Shown here piece after piece: positions 42,848 through 51,116 of a DNA stretch of 64,000 nt. Every line of letters begins with the position of its first letter. The first letter of the stretch is position 1. The stretch is from positions 88,411-152,410 of the forward strand of contig JAAWNT010000002.1 in NCBI GenBank assembly GCA_022799115.1, given 5' to 3'. A program made the translations under genes and the position numbers. The notes beneath the pieces were generated by a model. It was given only the letters and a program-made list of their open reading frames with translations, had not been told where the DNA came from and ran no database searches. The stretch is from Clostridiales bacterium (GTDB taxonomy: Bacteria; Bacillota; Clostridia; Oscillospirales; Acutalibacteraceae).

Positions 42848-43146
42848 GAAAACCGCAGGCGGCGAGGGGAAGGAAACATAATTGCGCCGGGAGGTGGAAA
42901 AGTAAGAGAAGGGGCATATACCCGCGTTGCTGCCCTTGGGAAATGCCGGATGCCCAAATCGTGGACTCTCAAAATCAGGAATCGAAAGCGTTTCCGAAAT
43001 CATCAGGCTGAGGATGTTTATCTACTTGTAAGACGCGCTCGGATTTGTGCCGCACCAGGGAGCGCGGTAAAAATAAGAGAAACAGATTTGCTGCATTTCA
43101 AAGCGTTTGGCAAGAAAAAGCAACCCAACGACAGGAGAGTGAACAA
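42848..43146. other. Intergenic, no convincing gene
   Basis: A 114-codon frame (42806-43150) covers the terminator and overlaps the next start; its composition (many Arg, no domain) argues against a gene. No promoter recognised, although the amidohydrolase at 43147 needs one. Confidence 0.5.
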
Positions 43147-44781
43147 TTGAATAGGACGTTATACATCAATGGAGAGATCATTACCATGGATCCCGCCTGT
43201 TTTCAGCCGGAAGCGGTTTTGGTGGAAGAGGGCGTGGTAAAGCAATTGGGACGTAAGGAATCGTTGCTAAAGAGATATCCCGGCGCAAGGCTGTTTGATT
43301 TACAGGGAAACGTCTTGGCACCCGCTTTTCTCGACAGCCACAGTCATCTCACCATGCTGGCGACAACTTTGGAATCCGTGTCCCTTTCCGACGCCGGAAA
43401 TTTCAAGGAAATCGTGGAAAAAATACGCGCCTTTCGCCGGGACCGGGGGCTTTCCGACCGAGATTGGATCTGTGGATTCGGCTACGATCATAATTTTCTG
43501 GAAGAAAAACAGCATCCCACCCGGGAAATATTGGACCAAGCCTCTCTTGTCAATCCCATTGTCATTTCTCACGCGTCGGGGCACATGGGGGTGATGAATT
43601 CGGCGGCGCTGCAAGCGGCCGGCATTGGGAAAGACACGCCCGACCCTGACGGCGGGGTGATTGGAAGAACGAAGGGCGTTCCCAACGGGTATCTGGAGGA
43701 GGCGGCCTTTACTCATTATTCCTCTGTTTTGCCCGCCCCATCCCGGGAGCAGAGTCGCCGCCGGATGGCTAAGGCCCAGCGGATTTATCTGGAACATGGA
43801 ATTACCACCGTGCAGGACGGTTACACCAAGAAGGAGCAGTGGGAGCTGCTCAAGGACATGGCGGAATCTGGGGAGCTTCTTGTGGATACGGTGTGTTACC
43901 TGGATCTCAAGGACAATCGGAACATTGCCCGGGAGAACCCCGCCTATTTTAAGAGCTATCACAACCGCTTGAAGATTGGCGGGTATAAGATTTTTTTGGA
44001 TGGTTCCCCACAGGGGAGAACGGCTTGGCTCAGCGAGCCCTATGAAAACGCGCGGGACGGATACCGGGGCTATGGGACTTATCAGAACGACCAGGTGCGG
44101 CGGTTTGTGCGCGCGGCGTTGGAGGATCGGACGCAGCTGCTCGCCCACTGCAATGGAGACGCGGCGGCCAATCAGCTGCTGGACGCCTGGAAAGCGGAAG
44201 CCGCCTCCTTTCCCCAGGCGGCGCAATCCCTTCGCCCGGTAATGATCCACGCACAGTTGGTACGCCGGGAGCAACTCAAACAAATGGCCAAGCTGGGTAT
44301 GATCGCCTCCTTTTTTGTCTCCCACACGTATTATTGGGGCGACGTACACTTGCAAAATTTAGGGCCGGACAGGGCCAGTCGGATTAGTCCGGCGCGCTCC
44401 GCCATGGAAGAAGGAGTAATCTATACCTTTCACCAGGATAGTCCGGTAGCGCCTCCCGATATGCTTCATACTGTCTGGTGCGCGGCGGTGCGTACCACCA
44501 AAAACGGAGCGGTGCTGGGGGAACAGGAGCGGATCACCCCCTTGGAAGCGCTGCGGGGAGTAACCGTCAACGCCGCCTACCAGTACTTTGAGGAGGAGCG
44601 CAAGGGGAGCATTACTCCGGGAAAGCTGGCCGACTTGGTGGTTCTGGACCGGAATCCCCTAACAGTGGCATTCAATCAGATTAAGGAGATTGAGGTTCTT
44701 TACACCATCAAAGAGGATCGGGTGGTTTACTCCAAGCATTCGCCATTTCCCGCAAACGAGGGAGATGTCCGCGCCGAATAA
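43147..44781 (+). CDS. Amidohydrolase family protein (YtcJ-like)
   Basis: 544 residues, TTG start at 43147 with AGGAGAG; the longer frame from 43045 lacks a site. Belongs to the amidohydrolase-3 type metal-dependent hydrolases: the metal-binding HxH lies in DSHSHLTML, a central His in LLAHCNGDAAANQLLDAW, another in MIHAQLV and the metal-coordinating Asp in FHQDSPVAPPD. YtcJ-like proteins hydrolyse cyclic or exo-amide bonds, substrates largely unknown. Monocistronic between terminators. No biosynthetic neighbours that would suggest a substrate. Confidence 0.9.
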   Translation: MNRTLYINGEIITMDPACFQPEAVLVEEGVVKQLGRKESLLKRYPGARLFDLQGNVLAPAFLDSHSHLTMLATTLESVSLSDAGNFKEIVEKIRAFRRDRGLSDRDWICGFGYDHNFLEEKQHPTREILDQASLVNPIVISHASGHMGVMNSAALQAAGIGKDTPDPDGGVIGRTKGVPNGYLEEAAFTHYSSVLPAPSREQSRRRMAKAQRIYLEHGITTVQDGYTKKEQWELLKDMAESGELLVDTVCYLDLKDNRNIARENPAYFKSYHNRLKIGGYKIFLDGSPQGRTAWLSEPYENARDGYRGYGTYQNDQVRRFVRAALEDRTQLLAHCNGDAAANQLLDAWKAEAASFPQAAQSLRPVMIHAQLVRREQLKQMAKLGMIASFFVSHTYYWGDVHLQNLGPDRASRISPARSAMEEGVIYTFHQDSPVAPPDMLHTVWCAAVRTTKNGAVLGEQERITPLEALRGVTVNAAYQYFEEERKGSITPGKLADLVVLDRNPLTVAFNQIKEIEVLYTIKEDRVVYSKHSPFPANEGDVRAE

Positions 44782-44789
44782 AAAGGAAA

Positions 44790-44836
44790 CGACCGGCCTT
44801 TGCGCATCTGATATGGAAAACGTGCGCGGCCGGTCG
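44790..44836 (-). terminator. Minus-strand hairpin after bceAB module 2
   Basis: CGACCGGCC (44790-44798) pairs with GGCCGGTCG (44828-44836), with an inner TGCGC/GCGCA element. The minus strand continues TTTCCTTTTTATT. Confidence 0.6.
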
Positions 44837-44895
44837 CGGCACACCCGCCGGGTTGGGAATCCCGGAAGACGGAGGTTTGCAGGATAAAATAGAAG

Positions 44896-44956
44896 GACCG
44901 GACGGACGGCGGTTTCCCCGCATCGGTGGGAAGGCGCTGTCTGTCCGGTCTTTTTT
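44896..44956 (+). terminator. Terminator of the amidohydrolase gene
   Basis: GACCGGACGGAC (44896-44907) pairs with GTCTGTCCGGTC (44939-44950, one G-U), followed by TTTTTTC. Confidence 0.85.
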
Positions 44957-44958
44957 CA

Positions 44959-46911
44959 TCAAACCTCCCGAATTTCACGTTGAAAGGAAAGATAGGCGGC
45001 GATAAAGTAGCAAGCGTACACCAGGAAAAAGAGAAGATAAGTGAGCACTAGTCCCCAGCAGGCGGCGGGGGCGGTCAGCTCCCGGTAACCGGGAGGGATT
45101 GCCAGACCAAAAATAAAGAGATTGCAGATCAAAGGGACCGCGGCGGGAAGGCCAAAGGACACCGCCAACTGTTTTAAAATCAGGCGGTTGCGCGCGCTTT
45201 CCCGCACACCGAGCCGGTTTAGAAGCGAAAAGCGTTTCCGTTGAGCCGCCATGCCGCTGGTCTGTTGAAGGGAAAGCACCGTGGCGCAGATCAGCAGCAG
45301 AACAAGCCCCAAATAAAAGGCGGAAAAGGAAATGGTAAGATAAGCCATTCGGTCGCCGCTGTCCCCAGTGCATATATTTAAGGAAACCGAGGGACCGCTC
45401 ACCCATGTTCCCTCCCAGGTTTGGTAGGAACCTGCTTGCAAACACCGGGCCAGGTTCGGGGAAGGGGATGTTTTCGTATTGGCGGCAAGGCAGGAAAATA
45501 CGGGCGGCAGGGTTTGTACCAGCTCGTCGGGGAGGATCAGCAGCAGTCCAAGGCCGTTGTTTCCGTACTGCTGACCCAGCCCTTCGCGATACAATCCGGC
45601 AAGCTTCCACTCTCGCCCGGCAATCCTAACGGGTGGGGATATCTGGGACAGCGGCTCCCAATACTCCGGAAATTGACTGTGGATGAAATAGCCGCCCGCC
45701 GGCAGGCAAGCTTCCGACAGACCCGCCAGAGAGCGCAGCCGATTATAGGCGGATAGTCCAATGCAACAGTCATTGCCCGAATGAGAATAGTAGCGGTGGT
45801 AATAGGTATCCCCAAGGCGTTCCTGTACGGCGGATTGGCCGGAGTCATACAGGGAGTAACTCAAATAAGATTCCAACGTACAATCCTTATCAATGGAATC
45901 CAGCGCGGGGGCAAAATCCACACGGGGAACCCGGACCTCCAACAACACATCATAGGGATAGGAATATTGCTGCATCACGGGGTAGAGAAAGCGCGATCCA
46001 AAGCCAACGGTAAAGCAGAACAGAGAGAGGGTGAGAAGGAGAGAAACCGTGCCCGTTACCGCCGCGCTGGCGCCCGCCCGGGAGGTAATTTGGCGCAGGG
46101 AAAACAGGTGCGCCTGGCTGAGCGTTACAAAGGGTAGCCTGCACAGCGCCTCCAGCAGCGCGGGAATGCCAATATGCACCCCGTAGATGCCGGAAACCAG
46201 CATGACAACCACCAGCATCATTGTAAGACCGGCATCATAAGACTGATAGATCGCCGGAATTTCATGAAGGCCGTGGATCAACAGAGCAAGAGAGAGAACA
46301 AAAATCAGAATGCGCGGGAGCGGATGACGCAAAGGGGTCCGCGCCTGGCGGGCAGCGTACATCAGATCGTAAATTTTAATTTTTTTCAGCCTTTTGCTGC
46401 TTTTCCGCAGGGCGAGAAGATAGGAAAGGATAAAATACAGCAGGGTAAGCAGCAGCGCGGGCAGAGAAAAGTTTACCGCAAACGAATAGGTTTGTTCCAG
46501 CACATTGAGAATCACCGCCCGAAGCACCTGATAGAGCAAGCTGCCCAGCAGGACGCCGCCGATCAAAGCGCATAGACCCACCCCGGCGTTTTCCGCCAGA
46601 AACAGGCGGCACACGGTTTTCTTTTTCATACCAAGCAGAAGATAGGCGGCCAGCTCCCGGCTGCGCCGCTCCAGAATAAATCGGGTGGCATAGCGCACCA
46701 TGCCCAGGGTAACGCAGGCTACAATGATGGAAATCACCAACAAAAAGGAGGCGGCGGCGTCAAAGTCACTGCTGAGCGCGCGCAGCTCTTTTGCGGTAAT
46801 CAGCAGATGGAAGGCATAGACAAACGCCGCCGTCAAGCCAATGGTGAGACAATAGGACCAGTAATCCTTGGCGCACCGCCGGATTCCCCGCAGACAAAGC
46901 TTAACGTACAT
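44959..46911 (-). CDS. BceB-type ABC permease (module 2)
   Basis: 650 residues with the BceB architecture of ten helices and one large extracellular domain (about 280-530). The N-terminus (LRGIRRCAKDYWSYCLTIGLT) matches the start of module 1's permease in kind but differs strongly in sequence, so the two modules are old paralogs rather than recent copies. It overlaps the ATPase gene by 11 nt (46901-46911). A hairpin terminator follows at 44790. Specificity unknown. Confidence 0.93.
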   Translation of the reverse strand: MYVKLCLRGIRRCAKDYWSYCLTIGLTAAFVYAFHLLITAKELRALSSDFDAAASFLLVISIIVACVTLGMVRYATRFILERRSRELAAYLLLGMKKKTVCRLFLAENAGVGLCALIGGVLLGSLLYQVLRAVILNVLEQTYSFAVNFSLPALLLTLLYFILSYLLALRKSSKRLKKIKIYDLMYAARQARTPLRHPLPRILIFVLSLALLIHGLHEIPAIYQSYDAGLTMMLVVVMLVSGIYGVHIGIPALLEALCRLPFVTLSQAHLFSLRQITSRAGASAAVTGTVSLLLTLSLFCFTVGFGSRFLYPVMQQYSYPYDVLLEVRVPRVDFAPALDSIDKDCTLESYLSYSLYDSGQSAVQERLGDTYYHRYYSHSGNDCCIGLSAYNRLRSLAGLSEACLPAGGYFIHSQFPEYWEPLSQISPPVRIAGREWKLAGLYREGLGQQYGNNGLGLLLILPDELVQTLPPVFSCLAANTKTSPSPNLARCLQAGSYQTWEGTWVSGPSVSLNICTGDSGDRMAYLTISFSAFYLGLVLLLICATVLSLQQTSGMAAQRKRFSLLNRLGVRESARNRLILKQLAVSFGLPAAVPLICNLFIFGLAIPPGYRELTAPAACWGLVLTYLLFFLVYACYFIAAYLSFQREIREV

Positions 46912-47668
46912 CGGAAAAATCCCCTCCTAACAGGGACATTACATCCAGGATCTCCTGAAAGAACTGGCGGCGGCTCTTTTCTCCCCGGATGAGTTCGTTG
47001 AAGATGCGCCCGTCCTTGAGAAACAGAATGCGGGAACAATAGCTGGCGGAAAAGGCGTCGTGGGTAACCATCAGCAGAGTGGCGGAGAGCTCCCGGTTGA
47101 TGGAAAGAAACTGCTCCAAGAGCAGACGAGCGTTTTTGGAATCCAGCGCGCCGGTGGGTTCGTCGGCCAGAATCAGCTTGGGACGAGTGACCAAAGCCCT
47201 GGCGCAGGCGCACCGCTGCTGCTGTCCTCCGGAAACCTCGCCGGGATATTGATTCAGCAGGTCCTCAATGCCCAGCCGCCGGGCTGCCTCCGCCACCAGC
47301 GCGTTGATCCGGCGGCGGGGAATTCGGTTGATGGTGAGGGCCAGAGAGATGTTTTCTCCCAGGGTAAGGGTGTCCAGGAGGTTGTAATTCTGGAAGATAA
47401 AGCCCAGGTTTGTCCGCCGGAAATCGGAGAGCTCGTCCTCGGAAAGCTCGGTGACATCCTGTCCGCCGATCAAGATGTGCCCGGCGCTGACGGTATCAAT
47501 GGCGGCGATCATATTCAGAAGGGTGGTTTTGCCGGAGCCGGACGGCCCCATTACCCCCAAGAATTCCCCTTGCGCCACCTCAAAGCTGATATCGTCCACC
47601 GCTTTGGAGATCGCTCCCCGGCTGCCGTAATATTTTTCTACTCGTTCCAAACGTAAGACAGAGTTCAT
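46901..47668 (-). CDS. BceA-type ABC transporter ATPase (module 2)
   Basis: 255 residues, same length as the ATPase of module 1. Walker A GPSGSGKTT, signature EVSGGQQQRCACARA, Walker B PKLILADEPTGALDS, and the C-terminal extension shared by BceA proteins. ATG at 47668. A perfect 14-bp palindrome CTATTGTACAATAG lies 18-31 nt upstream of the start (47686-47699) and is the most likely control site. No two-component system is adjacent. Confidence 0.93.
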   Translation of the reverse strand: MNSVLRLERVEKYYGSRGAISKAVDDISFEVAQGEFLGVMGPSGSGKTTLLNMIAAIDTVSAGHILIGGQDVTELSEDELSDFRRTNLGFIFQNYNLLDTLTLGENISLALTINRIPRRRINALVAEAARRLGIEDLLNQYPGEVSGGQQQRCACARALVTRPKLILADEPTGALDSKNARLLLEQFLSINRELSATLLMVTHDAFSASYCSRILFLKDGRIFNELIRGEKSRRQFFQEILDVMSLLGGDFSDVR

Positions 47669-47685
47669 GGAGATTCACCTCGTCT

Positions 47686-47699
47686 CTATTGTACAATAG
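47686..47699 (-). promoter_or_regulatory. 14-bp palindrome in the leader of bceAB module 2
   Basis: CTATTGTACAATAG is its own reverse complement. It includes TACAAT on the minus strand, so it may cover the -10 box; a -35 could not be placed. Regulator unknown. Confidence 0.6.
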
Positions 47700-47849
47700 G
47701 CGCCCGGCAAAAGATATGGATTTGGGCAATCCAATTCTTACGTTTTTGAAAGAAACCAAAAAGGAATCCGTTTTCCAGGAAGAACTTGTATAAGCAATGG
47801 AAAAAAAGCCCACACTACTAGCATATCAGACGGAAAGGCTGGCGCTAGT

Positions 47850-49082
47850 ATGAATCAAATCGATCAAAATACTCCCCTGTGGACGTCAATAAACGCGGTT
47901 CCCGCTATTTACCCATGGTTATATCAGAACGAAGATTGTGAGGTATGCGTGGTGGGCGGCGGTATAACAGGAGCATTGTGCGCCCTGCAATTTGCTCAGG
48001 CCGGTGTGGACACCGTTTTGCTGGCGGGAGGACCGGTGGGATACGGGGGTACGTCTCACTCCGCCGGAGTATTGCAGGCCGATCCCGCCGGAGGGCTTCA
48101 AGAGCTTTCCCGCCGGATCGGGGTGGACCGGGCGGTAAAAGTAGTTGGCCAGTGCTTCCGGGCCATGGACGAGCTGGAAGAATTGGCCGCCGCCTGCGCG
48201 GCGTCCAGCGGATTCACCCGCCGGGACAGTCTGAGTTTTGTAGACTCGGAGGATTTGGCCGACGGCATCAACGACGAGTATTTATTAAAAAAGCACAACG
48301 GCTTTCCTGTGGAACTGGTCAGCCGGGAGCAAGCCAGGGATCTGTACTCCTTTGACCTGGAGTGCGGGCTGCTAAGCCGCGGCACGGCCGCTACCGTGGA
48401 TCCTTATTTGCTGACCCACGGGGCGCTTGCCGCCGCGGAAAAGGCGGGAGCCAGAATTTATGAGAATACCGTGGTGGAGGATATTTCCCAGGAAGGCGCC
48501 CGGCGGATGCTGGCCACCTCGGTCCGCCACACCGTAACCGCCTCCACCGTGGTGGTGGCCATCGGTTTGGATTGCTGTGACTTTCTAAAGGGATCCGGCA
48601 GCAGGAGAACCTGTTTTGCCGTGGCTACCCGCCCGGCGGAAAGCCTGTCCGGGTGGACCGACGGCTGCGTCATCCATCATGTGGGCCGTCCGGAGATTAC
48701 CTTTTCCGTGACGCCCCAGGGAAGAATTCTGGCCTCCGGGCTGGATACCGGGCTTATTGACCGAAACCGGAGAATGGCGGGATTTTTGCCGTTGGATGTG
48801 CTTGCGGGAAAGAAATTCGCCCATTTGGAGGAGGAAGTGACCCGTATGTTCCCGGGAATCCGGGAAACACAGCCGGAATACGCGTATACCGCCGATTTTC
48901 TTCAAACCGAGGATGGGCTGCCGGTCATCGGCGCTCAGGAGAACTATCCCAATTGCTATTTTGCTCTTTGTCCCTCGGAAAACGGAATCCTGTTCTCCCA
49001 GGTGGCTGCCCGGCTGCTATTGCAGCTCTACCGGGGAGAGGATGGGGAGAATGCCGACCTTTATACCCCGGGGCGTTTATAG
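47850..49082 (+). CDS. FAD-dependent oxidoreductase (D-amino-acid-oxidase/glycine-oxidase family)
   Basis: 410 residues, ATG at 47850 with AAAGG. The dinucleotide-binding motif is CVVGGGITGALCALQFAQAG with E/D replaced in the following strand (VDTVLLAGGP). The conserved GGTSHSAGVLQ and C-terminal DGLPVIGAQENYPNCYFALCPSENGILFS fit the DAO superfamily. Members oxidise amino groups of amino or imino acids. In an anaerobe an electron acceptor other than oxygen is probable. Followed by a bidirectional terminator at 49085. Confidence 0.9.
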   Translation: MNQIDQNTPLWTSINAVPAIYPWLYQNEDCEVCVVGGGITGALCALQFAQAGVDTVLLAGGPVGYGGTSHSAGVLQADPAGGLQELSRRIGVDRAVKVVGQCFRAMDELEELAAACAASSGFTRRDSLSFVDSEDLADGINDEYLLKKHNGFPVELVSREQARDLYSFDLECGLLSRGTAATVDPYLLTHGALAAAEKAGARIYENTVVEDISQEGARRMLATSVRHTVTASTVVVAIGLDCCDFLKGSGSRRTCFAVATRPAESLSGWTDGCVIHHVGRPEITFSVTPQGRILASGLDTGLIDRNRRMAGFLPLDVLAGKKFAHLEEEVTRMFPGIRETQPEYAYTADFLQTEDGLPVIGAQENYPNCYFALCPSENGILFSQVAARLLLQLYRGEDGENADLYTPGRL

Positions 49083-49084
49083 AA

Positions 49085-49128
49085 ACAAAAAGAGCTTTCC
49101 CTTTGCAGCGAGGGAAAGCTCTTTTTGT
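49085..49128. terminator. Bidirectional terminator
   Basis: AGAGCTTTCCCT (49091-49102) pairs with AGGGAAAGCTCT (49111-49122), flanked by AAAAA and TTTTT. Confidence 0.9.
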
Positions 49129-49147
49129 CGTTTGAAGCAGTCGGCGA

Positions 49148-49936
49148 CTAAATGTCTCCGAGCCTGCGGATGTAGAGGATGCTTTCGTTATAGGTAATCC
49201 CGGTTCCCCCGTTGAGCAAATAAATCTCCGCGGGGACAGTTGTGACGGGTATGGCGAGTGTGGCGCTCAGAGACGCCGTTTGATCGGCGGCGGTAAGAGT
49301 CTGTTCCGTAAAGCTGCCGGGAACCCGGGTTTCACCTAAATAGAGTCCCACATTGACGGTTTTTGGAAGGGAGGCTTCCGCATTAATCAGATTGGTGGAA
49401 TAGGAAACCTCATAAATTCCCGTTTGATTTAGGGAGAAGACGCCCGAACCCGCTGTGTGAGTGATTGCAGTACCGGTTAAAAAGGTGTTTTCTGAAAAAG
49501 GGATCGCGGCGGCGTCCTCCGGGGTTTGCGCGGTGTCGTTGACGGCAACCATCAGGTCGGAGGCTGCGGAAGCTCCGGTGGGACCCGTTGGCCCGGTGGG
49601 GCCAGTAGCTCCAGTGGGACCGGTTGGTCCGGTGATCCCTACTACAGAGCCGGTGGCTCCAGTAGCGCCGGTAGGGCCGGCGGGGCCTGTAAGCCCAATC
49701 CCGGTGGCCCCTGTAGGCCCCGTAGGACCAGTGGAGCCTGTGGCGCCGGTCGGCCCGGGAATCGGACAGGGAACCGGTACATAGCAGGAGGAGGGGCGAG
49801 AGGAAGACGGAAAGCAGTTGGAATGGGGAGAAGGTGCAGGAAAGGGGCAGTCATCAGGATAAGTGGCGCAATAGGGGGAACAGGGAATCCCCTCAGAAAA
49901 GGTTCCGTTCCACTCGGAGCTAAAATATCGGTTCAT
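49148..49936 (-). CDS. Collagen-like exosporium/surface protein (BclA-like)
   Basis: 262 residues from ATG at 49936 (the ATG at 49942 is almost in contact with GGAGG, the inner one is spaced 7 nt). A Cys/Pro-rich N-terminus (about 15-60) precedes about 21 collagen-type Gly-X-Thr triplets with two interruptions (residues about 63-125). A C-terminal jelly-roll (about 130-262) resembles the C1q/TNF-like domain of BclA-type glycoproteins. Such proteins form hair-like layers on spores or adhesins on cells; Thr in the triplets is a usual glycosylation site. No sortase motif is seen at the C-terminus, favouring a spore-surface location. Monocistronic. Confidence 0.9.
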   Translation of the reverse strand: MNRYFSSEWNGTFSEGIPCSPYCATYPDDCPFPAPSPHSNCFPSSSRPSSCYVPVPCPIPGPTGATGSTGPTGPTGATGIGLTGPAGPTGATGATGSVVGITGPTGPTGATGPTGPTGPTGASAASDLMVAVNDTAQTPEDAAAIPFSENTFLTGTAITHTAGSGVFSLNQTGIYEVSYSTNLINAEASLPKTVNVGLYLGETRVPGSFTEQTLTAADQTASLSATLAIPVTTVPAEIYLLNGGTGITYNESILYIRRLGDI

Positions 49937-50140
49937 AAACATACCTCCTTATGTAAGGCGCGTTTTCGGCAAATTTGCAGCTGATATCATTCTATTCAAA
50001 AGAATAAAAAGGGTGCGAAAATCAAAGAAAATCCCCTCATAAAATCCAATAAGGCTGCAAACTTCATCCGATGGAAGGAGGCGTCTTTGGGAACATTGGA
50101 TAAAATTCAACGAGAGAATTGACAGAAATCCGCAATCAAA

Positions 50141-50181
50141 AAGTGCTCCCTGGATGGCTTTCGCGCCGATTCAGGGAGCAT
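50141..50181 (-). terminator. Terminator of the HAD phosphatase gene
   Basis: GCTCCCTG (50145-50152) pairs with CAGGGAGC (50172-50179). The minus strand then has ACTTTTTG. Confidence 0.8.
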
Positions 50182-50200
50182 TTCTTCATTTCCAAGGGGG

Positions 50201-50848
50201 TTACAGACAAGCGCGCACATCCAAAGGAGCGGCGGCAAAATAATCGGCCCCTGCAAGGGACAATTCCTGATAGCCGCGGAATCCCCACAAAGCGCCGCAG
50301 CAGCGGATGCCCGCATTGTGGGCGGTGTATACGTCAACATCGCTGTCACCGATATACAGACAACGTTTTTTTTCCGCGCCCTGTATGCGAATCATTTCAT
50401 TGAGGGCGGCGGGATCGGGTTTTTTTTCATAGCCCGGTCGTTTTCCGGCCACCGAGGCAAAGGCGGCGTTGGGAAACAGCCGACGGACGATTTCTCCCAC
50501 GAACTGGTGGGGCTTATTGGACAACACCCCAAAGGGAATCTGATTTTGTGAGAGGGAATGAAGCAGCGCTTCACATCCTTCATAAGGGCGGGTTTTATCG
50601 AAACAATGAACCGAATAATATTGGTCAAAATCACTGTGCAGCCGCTTCAATTCCTCCGAGGAGCACGGTTGGGGGGCGGCTCTTTGCAGCAGCATGACAA
50701 CGCCATCGCCCACAAACCGGCGGTACTGGTCCACCGGATGGGTAGGAAAGCCTTGCAGACGTAATGCATAGTTGGTCGCGTCGGCCAGGTCCTCCAGGGA
50801 GTTGACCAGTGTACCGTCCAGGTCAAAGATACAAAATTGAGTTGTCAA
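50201..50848 (-). CDS. HAD-family phosphatase (phosphoglycolate phosphatase-like)
   Basis: 215 residues, TTG start at 50848 with AGAGGAAT upstream; the frame continues to 50893 without a site. Motif I is CIFDLDGTLVNSLEDLADATNYALR with nucleophile Asp and helper Asp, motif II is GVLSNKPH, motif III has the Lys of RPGYEKKPDP, motif IV is YIGDSDVDV. A helical cap (about residues 20-85) matches the Gph/PGP subfamily, which removes phosphate from 2-phosphoglycolate or other small sugar phosphates. Substrate unproven. Confidence 0.92.
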   Translation of the reverse strand: MTTQFCIFDLDGTLVNSLEDLADATNYALRLQGFPTHPVDQYRRFVGDGVVMLLQRAAPQPCSSEELKRLHSDFDQYYSVHCFDKTRPYEGCEALLHSLSQNQIPFGVLSNKPHQFVGEIVRRLFPNAAFASVAGKRPGYEKKPDPAALNEMIRIQGAEKKRCLYIGDSDVDVYTAHNAGIRCCGALWGFRGYQELSLAGADYFAAAPLDVRACL

Positions 50849-51116
50849 ACAAATTCCTCTTTTCTTTCGGAGATATGGCGCAAACCCAATCAAGCGTTAT
50901 CGTTTCACGGATGGGATACGTTTGGCAGGCCCCGGCAGCCTACAGACTGATTGCGTCATAATCAGGAAATACCGCAGCACGACCGGTTATCAGAAAAAGG
51001 GAGAACCGGCGGAGGCTGAAAGGGCGCGGAAGCGGGCAAATAATTGCGCCTTCCCATGCCTCCGCCCAGTTCCTGATACATGTGATGATCTTTCCCAACC
51101 GGACCGCAGGCATACG

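Noticed and set aside
42806..43150. Plus-strand frame of 114 codons between the amino acid importer and the amidohydrolase
   Set aside because: It overlaps the terminator and the next ribosome site; arginine-rich composition without domain content.
49461..49984. Plus-strand frames opposite the collagen-like gene
   Set aside because: They are Gly/Pro-rich shadows of the triplet repeat on the other strand; the minus strand has the start, site and folded C-terminal domain.
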